Part shown: piece by piece, positions 40,860-50,281 of the stretch | How the letters are laid out: the number at the start of each line of letters is the position of its first letter | Position numbering within the stretch: the first letter of the stretch is position 1 | Source of the DNA: SZUA-1377 sp964622255 | Lineage (GTDB): Bacteria > Campylobacterota > Campylobacteria > Campylobacterales > QNZT01 | Assembly (NCBI GenBank): GCA_964622255.1 | Contig: CAZUPK010000098.1 | Coordinates: 1-64,000, forward strand | Direction: 5' to 3' | DNA: 64,000 nt | Position numbers and translations under genes: made by a program | Notes under the pieces: model-generated | What the model was told of the DNA's origin: nothing | Database searches by the model: none | What the model saw: the letters and a program-made list of their open reading frames with translations, nothing else

Positions 40860-41270
40860 TTATTTTATCTTTAAATCATCTTTCATTATTTCAAAAAGAT
40901 CTTCTATTATCTCTTTTGTAACATCGTTATGAAAATCTCTTTGTATAAAATATATTTTTTTAAATGCTTTTTTTACTGTTATCCTTACATATCCATCATA
41001 ACTTGCTTCATAAGCTGGAGTTAGCGGATTGTTGCAGTGTTGAGGATATTTTGAAGATTCTACAACGATAGTGTAGGGAGATTTTGATAGTTTTATATCT
41101 GCTTCTTTTGCTGCTTTTAAGGTCAAGAGTTTTAAGTTTTTGTCAGTAGCTAAAAGAGTAAAAAAGTGAAGTTTTCCAACTTCCTCTTTTTGTAAAACTC
41201 TTTTAAAAGTTTTATCTTCACTACAACCAAAAATAAGTAGTAGTAAAGAAAATAAAAAACCTTTTAACAT
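40860..41270 (-). CDS. Putative lipoprotein of unknown function
   Basis: 136 residues from ATG 41270, giving a clean lipoprotein signal (MLKGFLFSLLLLIFGC, lipobox LIFGC). An in-frame ATG at 41288 would put KST before it. The mature part has two further Cys-free beta-rich stretches and one CNNPLTPAYEASYDGYVRI segment. No family recognised. It overlaps the previous gene by 7 bp. Confidence 0.6.
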   Translation of the reverse strand: MLKGFLFSLLLLIFGCSEDKTFKRVLQKEEVGKLHFFTLLATDKNLKLLTLKAAKEADIKLSKSPYTIVVESSKYPQHCNNPLTPAYEASYDGYVRITVKKAFKKIYFIQRDFHNDVTKEIIEDLFEIMKDDLKIK

Positions 41271-41653
41271 TTTAGTGCTTTTGCCCATTCTTCCATAGTT
41301 TTGTGTCCTTGTTCACTTGGTGCTTCCATAAACTCTATGATAAAGCTATCTTCCATCTCGCAAATACCAATACTCCTTGGTCTAACAGCAGCAGCTTTTG
41401 TTGTAGGTATTTCTTTACCAAAACAAAAAATGATATTTTGGACATCTTTTATTTCCGGATTTATAGTATGTTCCGGAAGAGACTTTGTATGAGAGTAATG
41501 ATCAAAAGTTGCTATAAATGTTGCAACCGGATGAGCATCTATTTTTTCTTTAAAATACTCTATAAACTCTTTTACAGAAGTTTGTTTTACTTCATCTTTT
41601 TTTAACTCCAGTGTCCAAACTGGATATTTTTCTTTAAATGTTGATTGTGTCAT
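41264..41653 (-). CDS. Conserved-looking cytoplasmic protein, function unknown
   Basis: 129 residues. Segments HPVATFIATFDHYSHTKSLPEHTI, IIFCFGKEIPTTKAAAVRPRSIG and MEAPSEQGHKTMEEW look like a conserved compact fold that may bind a small ligand. I believe similar proteins occur in other Campylobacterota but cannot name a role. It is coupled to the lipoprotein gene downstream and lies about 40 bp after the amidase operon. Confidence 0.6.
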   Translation of the reverse strand: MTQSTFKEKYPVWTLELKKDEVKQTSVKEFIEYFKEKIDAHPVATFIATFDHYSHTKSLPEHTINPEIKDVQNIIFCFGKEIPTTKAAAVRPRSIGICEMEDSFIIEFMEAPSEQGHKTMEEWAKALKC

Positions 41654-41693
41654 AATCTTCCCCTTATTTATAAAATAAGAAGAGATTATACTA

Positions 41694-43124
41694 TTAATTC
41701 TTTAAGAAATAGCTCTCAATACCGTCTGCAAAACCTTTTGCTATGCGATTTTGGTAGAAAGGGTTAAAAAGTCTTTTAGCCTCTGTTGGGTTTGTTATAT
41801 ATCCAACTTCAACTAAGACTGCAGGCATACCAGCTCCAACTAGCACCCAAAATGGAGCAGGGCGAACACCTCCGTCTTTTATGTCATTATATTTTTCTCT
41901 TAGACTTTTAAGTATATTTGCCTGTATATCTATGGCTAATTTGTTTGATTGGATGATTTTTTCACGATTTAAAAAGTTTAGTAGAGTATTTTTTGAAAGG
42001 ATATCCATATTTATCAAAGAGGCGCGATTTTCTTTTTCTGCAACTTTTTTTGCTCTTTGACTTCTTGCAGGAGATAGATAGAAAGTCTCTATACCCTTTA
42101 GAGTAAATTTTTTTCTTCCCTCTATGGCATTTGCATGGATGGAGATAAAAAGATCGGCTTTTTTTACATTTGCAAAGTGAGTTCTATCTTTTAAGTCTAT
42201 AAATTTATCTCTACTTCTTGTCATATATACCCTATATCCTCTTTTTGTGAGTATTTTTTTCAATTTCAGTGCTATGGATAGGACAGCCTTTTTTTCTTGA
42301 AGTCTATTGTAACCTACTGCACCGCTATCTTTTCCTCCATGTCCTGGATCTATGACTATGGATTTTGAGTATTTTTGGATTTTTTTGTAACTTCTGTTAT
42401 TAAATAACTCTTTTATCTTAAATCTCCTTTTAGTTACAATCTTCTTGCTAGATATCGTGTTTGATTTTAGGTTTGCTATATGAATAATGAGTTTATTGTC
42501 TTTAACAAATGCAGATGATTTGATATTTTTACTGTCTTCTAAAACCAATCTAATCTTATCTTTAGAGTTTTGAGATAGTTGAACTCTTTTAAGTCCATAT
42601 ATATTTATATTGGTATTTATATTTTTGGGAAGTATTGCTTTTATATCATACATATCTTTGTATCTTTTATTGAAATTTAATTCAAAAAAAAGTACATCAG
42701 TATAGTTTATGTTTTTGTTAAATGTTATCTTTATCTCATCTTGATTTACTGAAATATCTTTTACATATGTATCTGTTTTCTTCTTTTTCATAAACTCTTC
42801 TAAAGGTTTTACTTTATTTTTTTTAGTTTTAGTTATCCTTGATTTTGGCTTGTATGCTTTTTCTATAAAATGATATGAAGCATACTCCTTCTCATATGTA
42901 GAAGCATCCATACCGAGGAGATGTTTGCATCTTATAAGCCCTTTCAAAGCATACTTTAAAGCATCTTTATCACTGTTTATAACTGCTTCAATATACACTT
43001 TTTCCAAATTATGCATAATAACGATGGTTTGATTTTTAGAGACAAAAGGTATCTTTCTATATAAAGATATTGCCTCTTGACTCAGAGCAGAAGCAAATAA
43101 AACTGTTACAAACAAGGCAATCAA
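41694..43124 (-). CDS. N-acetylmuramoyl-L-alanine amidase (AmiA/B/C type)
   Basis: 476 residues. A signal peptide (FVTVLFASALSQ) is followed by a Lys-rich region containing an AMIN-like beta domain (about 120-220). The C-terminal Amidase_3 domain (about 250-476) has IDPGHGGKDSGAVG, FISIHANA and VLVEVGYITNPTEA, which supply the Zn ligands His, His and catalytic Glu. It cleaves the glycan-peptide bond for cell separation. It ends the pyrH-rpoZ-spoT-tyrS run, as in Campylobacter. Confidence 0.9.
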   Translation of the reverse strand: MIALFVTVLFASALSQEAISLYRKIPFVSKNQTIVIMHNLEKVYIEAVINSDKDALKYALKGLIRCKHLLGMDASTYEKEYASYHFIEKAYKPKSRITKTKKNKVKPLEEFMKKKKTDTYVKDISVNQDEIKITFNKNINYTDVLFFELNFNKRYKDMYDIKAILPKNINTNINIYGLKRVQLSQNSKDKIRLVLEDSKNIKSSAFVKDNKLIIHIANLKSNTISSKKIVTKRRFKIKELFNNRSYKKIQKYSKSIVIDPGHGGKDSGAVGYNRLQEKKAVLSIALKLKKILTKRGYRVYMTRSRDKFIDLKDRTHFANVKKADLFISIHANAIEGRKKFTLKGIETFYLSPARSQRAKKVAEKENRASLINMDILSKNTLLNFLNREKIIQSNKLAIDIQANILKSLREKYNDIKDGGVRPAPFWVLVGAGMPAVLVEVGYITNPTEAKRLFNPFYQNRIAKGFADGIESYFLKN

Positions 43125-43144
43125 AAAGATTATTTTTTTAATAA

Positions 43145-44218
43145 CTACTCTCCATATATAAGTTTATCTATCAACTCTTTTACTGTTATGATTTTATCAA
43201 GTCTATAACCATAAGCACCTGTAAAAAAAAGTCCTGTATCAACATCGCCTTGATAAGCTGCACTTAGTCTATCAGCAATGCAGTAGCCAACCCGTTTTGC
43301 TTCTATACCCTTTTTACAAGGGGCAACACAGTTAGATATACACTTTATCTTTGGTGCAGTTCCCTCTTCTATACTTTTTTGAAGTTTTGTTCTAACTCCT
43401 CTAGCCGGAAGTCCAACAGGCGATTTTAAAAGTTCTATGTCCTCTTTTTTAGCATTTAGTAAAACTTGTTTAAAATTATCACTAGCATCACATTCAACAG
43501 TAGCTATAAATCTAGTAGCCATCTGCACTCCGTCACATCCCATATCCAAAAATTTATCTATATCTTTTTTATCCCAAATGCCTCCAGCTGCTATAACCGG
43601 TATATCTCCACATCTTTTAGCCTCTTGTATTACCGGTGGAACTATATTTTCTAACTGATACTCCTCTTGAAAACATTGTTCATAGGAGAATCCTTGATGT
43701 CCTCCACTTAGTGGTCCCTCTACTATAACTGCATCTGGGATTTTGTTGTATCTTTTCCATTTTTTACATATAAGTTTTAAAGCTCTCGCACTTGAGACTA
43801 TAGGAATAAGAGCAACATCCGGAAACTCTGCAGTAAATTCGGGCATATTTGTTGGAAGTCCAGCTCCGGTTATGATCATATTTGCTCCAGCTTTACAAGC
43901 ATCTTTTACTATTCTTCCATAGTCATTTGACGCGTATAGGACATTACAAGCTAGTGGTGCACCACCGCAAATCTTTCTTGCATTTTCAAATATCTTATGA
44001 AGAGCCTCTGTTGAGTAAAAGTTTGTTTCGTGTAGTGGTTTTCCCTCTACTAACTCTTTTGCATACTTTTTATTTTTATAGTAGCCGGTTCCAACACTAC
44101 TTATAACCCCCAAGCCTCCCTCTTTAGAGACTGTTCCGGCTAGTCTATCCCAGCTTATACCAACTCCCATACCACCTTGGACAATAGGGTATTTTATCTC
44201 ATATTTACCTATTTTCAT
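43145..44218 (-). CDS. Nitronate monooxygenase family FMN enzyme
   Basis: 357 residues, TIM barrel: YPIVQGGMGVGISWDRLAG at the start, IVEGPLSGGHQG in the middle (conserved His) and IAAGGIWDKKDI with MGCDGVQMATRF for FMN phosphate binding. A Cys-rich segment (CISNCVAPCKKG) follows near 290. Family members oxidise nitronates or act as FabK-like enoyl reductases. The insert with Cys residues is typical of the group found next to tyrS in Campylobacterota. Confidence 0.85.
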   Translation of the reverse strand: MKIGKYEIKYPIVQGGMGVGISWDRLAGTVSKEGGLGVISSVGTGYYKNKKYAKELVEGKPLHETNFYSTEALHKIFENARKICGGAPLACNVLYASNDYGRIVKDACKAGANMIITGAGLPTNMPEFTAEFPDVALIPIVSSARALKLICKKWKRYNKIPDAVIVEGPLSGGHQGFSYEQCFQEEYQLENIVPPVIQEAKRCGDIPVIAAGGIWDKKDIDKFLDMGCDGVQMATRFIATVECDASDNFKQVLLNAKKEDIELLKSPVGLPARGVRTKLQKSIEEGTAPKIKCISNCVAPCKKGIEAKRVGYCIADRLSAAYQGDVDTGLFFTGAYGYRLDKIITVKELIDKLIYGE

Positions 44219-44222
44219 TTTT

Positions 44223-45428
44223 TCAAACCGCCTTTATTTTTGCAAATTTTCTTTTACCTATTTGAACTATAAATTTGCCACTTTTTAGTTTTAGTTGTTC
44301 ATCATTTAACTTTTTTCCATCTATCTTAACCGCACCCTGTTTTATATCTCTCCTAGCTTGAGATGTCGATGGTTCTAAACCTATCTCAACTAAAGCTTTT
44401 GCTATCCAAGTTCCCTTTTGTAATTTGAAAGTTTTTATATCGCTTGGAATACTATTTTTGCTAAAAACTACATTAAACTCATCTTTTGCCTTTTTAGCAT
44501 CACTAGCAGAGTGAAATCTTGTTGTTATTTCAAGAGCTAACTCCTCTTTAACCTTTTTGGGATGAAGTTTTTCTTCATCAACACCTCTTTTTAGCTCATC
44601 TATTTCTTGAACACTTTTTGAGCTTAAAAGGTTGTAATATTTCCACATCAACTCATCTGAGATACTTAAAATTTTTGCATACATATCTTTTGGAGTATCA
44701 GTTATACCTATATAATTTTTTAAAGATTTACTCATCTTTTGGACACCGTCAAGTCCCTCTATGATAGGCATCATAATAACTGCTTGTTCCTTACCTATCC
44801 CATAGGCTTTTTGAAGTTGCCTTCCCATAAGAAGGTTGAACTTTTGATCAGTTCCACCTATCTCTATATCACTTTTTAAATAAACACTATCATACCCTTG
44901 TAAAAGTGGATATATAAACTCACTTATAGCTATAGGAGTATTGTTTTTATATCTTTTATCAAAATCATCTCTTTCTAGCATCCTTGCTACTGTTTGATTC
45001 ATACAAAGAGCTATGATGCCTCTAGCTCCAAGCTCATCAAGCCACTTTGAGTTAAAAACTATCTGGGTTTTTTCTTTGTCTAGGATTTTAAAAACTTGCT
45101 CTTGATATGTTTTTGCATTTTTTATAACCTCTTGCTTTTTAAGAGTAGGGCGAAGAGAATTTTTCCCACTAGGATCCCCTATAGTTGCTGTAAAATCTCC
45201 TATTAGAAGCTGAACTATACCCCCATATTTTTGAAAAGTAGCCGCTTTTTGTATAGGCACGGTATGTCCTAAGTGAATGTCTGGACTTGTTGGATCAACA
45301 CCAAATTTTACATAGTAGTTTTTGCCACTTTCTAAATATTCTTTTAAAAGTTTTTCTATTTTTTCTTCATCTATTATCTCCGTTGTCGCTCTTTTTATAT
45401 CTACTAAAGCATCTTCTAGTTTAAACAC
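44223..45428 (-). CDS. tyrS: Tyrosyl-tRNA synthetase
   Basis: 401 residues, class Ic. HLGH replaces HIGH in PTSPDIHLGHTVP, and KMSKS is intact in VQKMSKSLKNY. A C-terminal S4 domain (about 335-401: SQARRDIKQGAVKIDGKK) binds the tRNA long variable arm. Starts 15 bp after spoT, 4 bp before the next gene. Confidence 0.96.
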   Translation of the reverse strand: MFKLEDALVDIKRATTEIIDEEKIEKLLKEYLESGKNYYVKFGVDPTSPDIHLGHTVPIQKAATFQKYGGIVQLLIGDFTATIGDPSGKNSLRPTLKKQEVIKNAKTYQEQVFKILDKEKTQIVFNSKWLDELGARGIIALCMNQTVARMLERDDFDKRYKNNTPIAISEFIYPLLQGYDSVYLKSDIEIGGTDQKFNLLMGRQLQKAYGIGKEQAVIMMPIIEGLDGVQKMSKSLKNYIGITDTPKDMYAKILSISDELMWKYYNLLSSKSVQEIDELKRGVDEEKLHPKKVKEELALEITTRFHSASDAKKAKDEFNVVFSKNSIPSDIKTFKLQKGTWIAKALVEIGLEPSTSQARRDIKQGAVKIDGKKLNDEQLKLKSGKFIVQIGKRKFAKIKAV

Positions 45429-45443
45429 TTTTACTTCCTTCTT

Positions 45444-47615
45444 TTATATTTTATATGCATCATCGAGTGGATAAAAATCTATTATTTTATAATACTCACT
45501 CTTTTTGTTTAATATCTTCCCTTTAGCATCATCCCTATCTTTTGGTATCTCAACTATGATTTCAAAGTAAGCCATAAGTGAGTCTTCACTCTTTGATAGG
45601 TTGATGTTGAGTAAGTCGATTTCGATTTTAGCTAAATATTGTAAAAATTTAGCTAAAGTTCCTTTTTTATTTTCTATACTTACTATAAGTTTGTATTGAC
45701 TATTTTTCATCTCTCCCCATTTTATAAAGATAGCTTTTTCCTTTTGATTAATAAGCTTTTGAGCATGTGAGCAAAACTTATGATGAACTACTATTTCATT
45801 TTTATAAATAATAGCTACTATTTCATCTCCTTGTTTTGGATGGCAACAAAAATCAAAAGAGAGTTTAGAATAGTTGTTGGTTGAGTAAATTACAAATTTA
45901 TCAAAAATTTTTTTTTGCAGTTTGAAAGATTTTAAAGGGGATATGATAGGTATGATTTTTCTATTTTTTATCAAAGATCTCCTTATCTTTGTAATGGTTG
46001 TTTGTAAAAAGTTTTTATTTGTCGTGCATTTGTGAAGATTTTTTTCTAAATCCTCTCTTTTTAAAACTTTATCTGAATTTTTCTCTTTTATATTAAATTC
46101 GCTTAAAAGTATATTTTTAGCTATTTTACTATCCAACTCTTTTCTTTTGACTTTACAGTTTTGAACCATAATACTTCTAGCATGGGAGGTTTTAACAGAG
46201 TTTATCCAACTACATCTAAGATTTGGTTTATCAGAGGTTACAATCTTTACCATATCCCCATTTTTTAACTCTGTTAAAAACGGAACTCTTTTTTTGTTTA
46301 AGTAAGCTTCTTTTGCATAGAGTCCAACTTCACTATGAACAGCATAAGCAAAGTCAAGTATAATTGCACCGCGAGGTAGGGTAAATAGATCTCCTTTTGG
46401 AGAAAAAACCGATATATCTTCACTATAAAGCCCTTTTTCAGTAGCTAAGATGAGTTCATCTAACTCATTATTTCTTTGGCTATCATCTTTTAGTTCACTT
46501 AGCCACGAAAGATTTGGGCTTAAACCTTCATGTCCTTTATATTTCCAGTGAGATGCTATACCATACTCAGCAGTTTTGTGCATATCAAAAGTTCTTATTT
46601 GAAGTTCAAATATCCTTGATTTATGAAAAACTGTTGTATGGAGAGTTTGATAAGCATTATCTTTGGGTATAGCTATGTAATCTTTAAATCTAGCTATCAA
46701 AGGGCGGTAATTTTGATGCACTATCCCTAAAACTTGGTAACAATCAAGTGGGTTGTAAACCAAAACTCTTAGAGCTAAAAGATCTAACACCTCCTCTATG
46801 CTAACTCCCTTTCGTTGCATCTTTTGATAAATGGAGTATTTGTGTTTTATTCTGCTTTGTATTTCAAAACTTCCATCGACAAAACCATTTTTTAGCATAT
46901 GGTTTTTTACTTCAGTGATAAAGTTGTTTAGTTTTAGTTGTAAATCTTGTAAATGGCTTTCTATATAGTTTGTTATCTCTTGATATTTTTTTGGAAATAA
47001 GTAGTAAAAACACCTATCTTCTAGAAAGTTTTTTATCTTTCCTATACCAAGTCGGTGAGCTATTGGAACATAAACAACCAAAGTTTCCTCTGTTATTCGT
47101 TTTTGTTTTTGTTTACTTAGTGCATCTAAAGTTAGCATATTGTGAACTCTATCGCACAGTTTGATAACCAAAACTCTAACATCTTCTATCGAAGATATAA
47201 GCATTTTTCTAAAAGTTAATGCAGAGGAGATAAGTTTTTTATTTGAAGATGAGGATAGGAGTTCTTCCTCTCTAATCTCAGTTATCTTTGTTAGTCCGTC
47301 AACTATACTTTTTATATTTTTACCAAACTTATTTTCTATATCTTCTATCGTTACATCGGTATCTTCTACGGTATCGTGTAAGAGTGCTGATATAACCATT
47401 TCGTCATCACCACCTATTAGTTTTACTATAACAGCTACAAGTATGGGATGGATGATGTATGGTTCACCACTTTTTCTATACTGTTCTTGATGAGCTTTTT
47501 TAGCAAATAAAAGAGCTTCTTTGATACCCTTATTTTTACCGCATAACTGAAATAAACACTCTTTTGCACTCTCTACATCTTTTATGTGTTTTAGAGAGTC
47601 TAGGGTTTTATTCAA
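45444..47615 (-). CDS. spoT: Bifunctional (p)ppGpp synthetase/hydrolase (RelA/SpoT homologue)
   Basis: 723 residues. The HD hydrolase domain has H56 and H80-D81 in LLHDTVED. The synthetase domain has RFKDYIAIPKDNAYQTLHT, the RxKD form typical of bifunctional enzymes rather than ExDD of RelA. TGS (about 385-445: VFSPKGDLFTLPRGA) and a C-terminal ACT domain (about 640-720) follow. The likely start is TTG at 47615, only 7 bp after rpoZ, with a poor Shine-Dalgarno, suggesting coupling. It is the only long RSH in the window. Confidence 0.95.
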   Translation of the reverse strand: MNKTLDSLKHIKDVESAKECLFQLCGKNKGIKEALLFAKKAHQEQYRKSGEPYIIHPILVAVIVKLIGGDDEMVISALLHDTVEDTDVTIEDIENKFGKNIKSIVDGLTKITEIREEELLSSSSNKKLISSALTFRKMLISSIEDVRVLVIKLCDRVHNMLTLDALSKQKQKRITEETLVVYVPIAHRLGIGKIKNFLEDRCFYYLFPKKYQEITNYIESHLQDLQLKLNNFITEVKNHMLKNGFVDGSFEIQSRIKHKYSIYQKMQRKGVSIEEVLDLLALRVLVYNPLDCYQVLGIVHQNYRPLIARFKDYIAIPKDNAYQTLHTTVFHKSRIFELQIRTFDMHKTAEYGIASHWKYKGHEGLSPNLSWLSELKDDSQRNNELDELILATEKGLYSEDISVFSPKGDLFTLPRGAIILDFAYAVHSEVGLYAKEAYLNKKRVPFLTELKNGDMVKIVTSDKPNLRCSWINSVKTSHARSIMVQNCKVKRKELDSKIAKNILLSEFNIKEKNSDKVLKREDLEKNLHKCTTNKNFLQTTITKIRRSLIKNRKIIPIISPLKSFKLQKKIFDKFVIYSTNNYSKLSFDFCCHPKQGDEIVAIIYKNEIVVHHKFCSHAQKLINQKEKAIFIKWGEMKNSQYKLIVSIENKKGTLAKFLQYLAKIEIDLLNINLSKSEDSLMAYFEIIVEIPKDRDDAKGKILNKKSEYYKIIDFYPLDDAYKI

Positions 47616-47621
47616 GTGTAG

Positions 47622-47837
47622 TTACTTTTGCTCTATGGTATCTAACTTTATAACTCCCTTAGCTATCTCCATAAGGGCGATATCTGTGTATTTTAAATTT
47701 TTATTTTTTTTCATATCTATCAAAGGTTCACTTCCATTTGAAAGTTCATTTGCTCTTTGTGATACCATAAGTGACAAAACATAGTTATCGTTATTAACTT
47801 GTTTTAATGCCTTTGATACTATTTGCTCCAATCTCAT
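47622..47837 (-). CDS. rpoZ: RNA polymerase omega subunit
   Basis: 71 residues. RLEQIVSKALKQVNNDNYVLSLMVSQRANEL and ALMEIAKGVI match RpoZ. It aids assembly of the beta' subunit and, in many bacteria, ppGpp sensing, which fits its place beside spoT. Flanked at 11 bp by pyrH. Confidence 0.93.
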   Translation of the reverse strand: MRLEQIVSKALKQVNNDNYVLSLMVSQRANELSNGSEPLIDMKKNKNLKYTDIALMEIAKGVIKLDTIEQK

Positions 47838-47848
47838 TTTTATTCCTT

Positions 47849-48568
47849 TTAACTGTTTTGAACTATTGATGCATTTGTAAAGTCACCATTTGCTATGCGA
47901 AGTAGGTTGCCTTTTTCAAACATATTACACACTACTATAGGTAGAGCATTATCTTTTGCTAGTGCGATAGAGGTATCATCCATAACTTTTATATTGTCTT
48001 TTAGAGCTTCATCATAACTTAAAACATCAAGTTTTTTTGCATCTTGATGTTTGTTTGGATCTTTGTCATAAACTCCGTTAACTTTTGTAGCTTTAATTAT
48101 CATAGATGCCTCTATCTCTGTTGCTCTCAAAGTTGCAGCAGTATCGGTTGTAAAGAAAGGATTTCCTGTTCCTGCACCAAATATAACAACTCTTCCTTTT
48201 TCAAGATGTCTTTTGGCTCGACGAACTATAAAAGTCTCAGCTATTTGCTCCATCTTTATAGCACTTTGAACTCTTGCATATACTCCGTTGTGTTCAAGAG
48301 CTTCCTGGATAGCTACCGCATTTATAACAGTTGCAAGCATACCCATATAATCACCGCTTGTTCTTTTGATGATACCATCTTGTGCTGCACTTACTCCTCT
48401 TATGATATTTCCTCCACCAACAACAACAGCTACTTCTATGGTATTTCTAACAAGATCTTCTATCTCATCAGCTATATACTTTAGTATCTTTGTATCTATA
48501 CCATAACCATCTTTACCAGCTAATGCTTCACCCGAAAATTTGACAAGTATCCTTTTTCTTTTTCGCAA
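47849..48568 (-). CDS. pyrH: UMP kinase
   Basis: 239 residues, amino-acid-kinase fold. ILVKFSGEALAG, VVGGGNIIRG, GDYMGMLATVINA and FGAGTGNPFFTTDTAA are all hallmark segments. Converts UMP to UDP; allosteric to GTP/UTP in relatives. First gene of the conserved run leading to the amidase. Confidence 0.97.
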   Translation of the reverse strand: MRKRKRILVKFSGEALAGKDGYGIDTKILKYIADEIEDLVRNTIEVAVVVGGGNIIRGVSAAQDGIIKRTSGDYMGMLATVINAVAIQEALEHNGVYARVQSAIKMEQIAETFIVRRAKRHLEKGRVVIFGAGTGNPFFTTDTAATLRATEIEASMIIKATKVNGVYDKDPNKHQDAKKLDVLSYDEALKDNIKVMDDTSIALAKDNALPIVVCNMFEKGNLLRIANGDFTNASIVQNS

Positions 48569-48605
48569 AATAGTTCCTTTTATTGTTTAGTTGGATATTT
48601 TATCA

Positions 48606-49439
48606 TTAAAAGATTATAGTTTTATTATTGTAAACAAAAACTCTATCGTCAAATACCAAGTCAAGTGCATAATTTAAAACAGCTTTTTCAACCTCCCTTC
48701 CTGCTCTTTGCATATCTTTCCAGCTAAATTCGTGATTTACTCTTATAACATCTTGATGAATAATAGGTCCTTCATCTAAGTTATCATTTACAAAATGAGC
48801 GGTTGCACCTATGATTTTTACACCTCTGTTATATGCTTGTTTGTAAGGGTTTGCTCCAATGAAAGCTGGTAAAAATGAGTGATGAATGTTTATAATTTTT
48901 TCTTCATATTCTTTTACAAAGTCATTTGAGAGGATTCTCATATACTTTGCTAAAACTATATAATCAAGATTATAGCCTGATAAAGTTTTCAATACCTTTT
49001 TTTCATGTTCACTTCTACTTTTGTTTTCAGCAGTGATATGAAAAAAAGGGATATTAAACTTTTCCACTAACTCTCTTAATGTGTTATGATTTGCTATGAC
49101 TGCTAAGATATTGGCATTTAACTCACCGCTATAGTGTTTTATGAGTATATCTCCTAAAGAGTGAGATTCTTTTGTTGCCATAATTACTATATCTTTTTTT
49201 CTTTGTAACCTTATCGTGATAGAAGCATCTTTAGGTAGAGTTTTTTCTAACTGTCTTAATAAGTCTTTTTTATCAAATTCTCCAAAAACTATGGCTCTAA
49301 AGAAAAACTTTCTATTTTCTTCATCAACATATTCACTGTTTTTTTCTATATTTAGTTTATTTTTATAAAGTATGTTAGAAATGTGATAAACAAGTCCCTT
49401 TTTATCACTACATAAAATCTTTATGATATATTTATTCAA
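48606..49439 (-). CDS. purU: Formyltetrahydrofolate deformylase
   Basis: 277 residues. An N-terminal ACT domain (about 1-80) precedes a formyl-hydrolase domain with VIANHNTLRELVEKFNIPFFH, INIHHSFLPAFIGANPYKQA and GATAHFVNDNLDEGPII, which holds the catalytic Asn, His and Asp. It releases formate from 10-formyl-THF to balance the C1 pool. Single gene on the minus strand. Confidence 0.95.
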   Translation of the reverse strand: MNKYIIKILCSDKKGLVYHISNILYKNKLNIEKNSEYVDEENRKFFFRAIVFGEFDKKDLLRQLEKTLPKDASITIRLQRKKDIVIMATKESHSLGDILIKHYSGELNANILAVIANHNTLRELVEKFNIPFFHITAENKSRSEHEKKVLKTLSGYNLDYIVLAKYMRILSNDFVKEYEEKIINIHHSFLPAFIGANPYKQAYNRGVKIIGATAHFVNDNLDEGPIIHQDVIRVNHEFSWKDMQRAGREVEKAVLNYALDLVFDDRVFVYNNKTIIF

Positions 49440-49502
49440 GATATAATCCTTAAAACTTTGAAGGTTCTATTTAGTGTCTTTTGGGATTATATCTTAAAAA
49501 GT

Positions 49503-49988
49503 TTAAACAGTTGTGTGAAGCTCTATCCTATCTAAAAAACTCTCTACCGTATCATCCTCTTTATGATATGTGATAGTATAATTTAACTCTACCTTTTTAT
49601 CACTATAATCTTTTCCTTCGATGATACTTTTGAGTAAAAATGCTATTTTTTGGGCAGATTCTATCGTGCATTCTAAAAGTAAGAGGACAAATTCTCCCTC
49701 ACTCCACTTTACTAAAAGATCAGTATTTCTTATTTCATATCTTATTCTTTCTATAATTCTATCTAAATCGTCACCGCTAACTGGAGTTCGAACATCTTTA
49801 TACATAACATTAAAGTGAACTCCTGAGAGATTTTTTTCCTCATGTCTATCGTTGTGTATCTCATCGTTTACTATAGCTTGAAGTTTTTGTTTAGTATATG
49901 ATTTAAGGTATTCTTCAAAATCGATTTTGTCTTTTATCTGCTCAAGCTTTATAAACTCTTTTATAAAAAATACTTTTTTACCTAGCAT
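49503..49988 (-). CDS. Degenerate GGDEF-domain protein
   Basis: About 161 residues from ATG 49988 (AAAGGAT upstream). A longer frame to 50099 has no ribosome-binding site. The core follows the GGDEF fold (LDRIIERIRYEIRNTDLLVKWSEGEFVLLLLE), but the signature itself is SEGEF, and the first metal-binding segment is altered, so cyclase activity is unlikely. No I-site is seen. It has no sensor domain and might bind c-di-GMP or GTP, or be inert. Confidence 0.7.
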   Translation of the reverse strand: MLGKKVFFIKEFIKLEQIKDKIDFEEYLKSYTKQKLQAIVNDEIHNDRHEEKNLSGVHFNVMYKDVRTPVSGDDLDRIIERIRYEIRNTDLLVKWSEGEFVLLLLECTIESAQKIAFLLKSIIEGKDYSDKKVELNYTITYHKEDDTVESFLDRIELHTTV

Positions 49989-50099
49989 AATTTTATCCTT
50001 TGTTTTTGTTCTTAAAACTACAATCGGATAAAGTAAAAATTTTATTAACATTTTAAAACATTTGTCATACAATTTTACTTTTATGTTACTTTTTTGCAA

Positions 50100-50281
50100 C
50101 TAAACTTTACCAATATGAAGTATGTTTACATATGTGGTCAATTTATAAAAAATACTTCACATCAGATTTTATCAGAAAAAGATAGATTTTTTTTTAAAGT
50201 TTTTGATTAGTTTTCCGATATGGTTAGGAGTTCAAAGTGCCACTAAAACACTCCTCCTCGTAATTTGGTGCTTTGAACTTT
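50100..50281. other. Intergenic region with a long inverted repeat
   Basis: This 182-bp gap holds AGTTCAAAGTGCCAC (about 50230-50244) facing GGTGCTTTGAACT with TTTTT after it on the plus strand. It could be a terminator of a plus-strand small RNA, or a 3' structure for the minus-strand kdsB mRNA. The segment 50100-50225 shows no gene. Confidence 0.5.

Noticed and set aside
40630..40860. tmRNA or 6S RNA in the gap before the lipoprotein gene
   Set aside because: The 3' part has an ordinary tRNA-type D arm, and the 5' part encodes a tnpB tail and an IS hairpin. No tag peptide frame or 6S bubble is visible.
48044..48484. A 146-codon plus-strand open frame opposite pyrH
   Set aside because: Cys/Ser/Tyr-rich shadow of the pyrH codons; no family resemblance.
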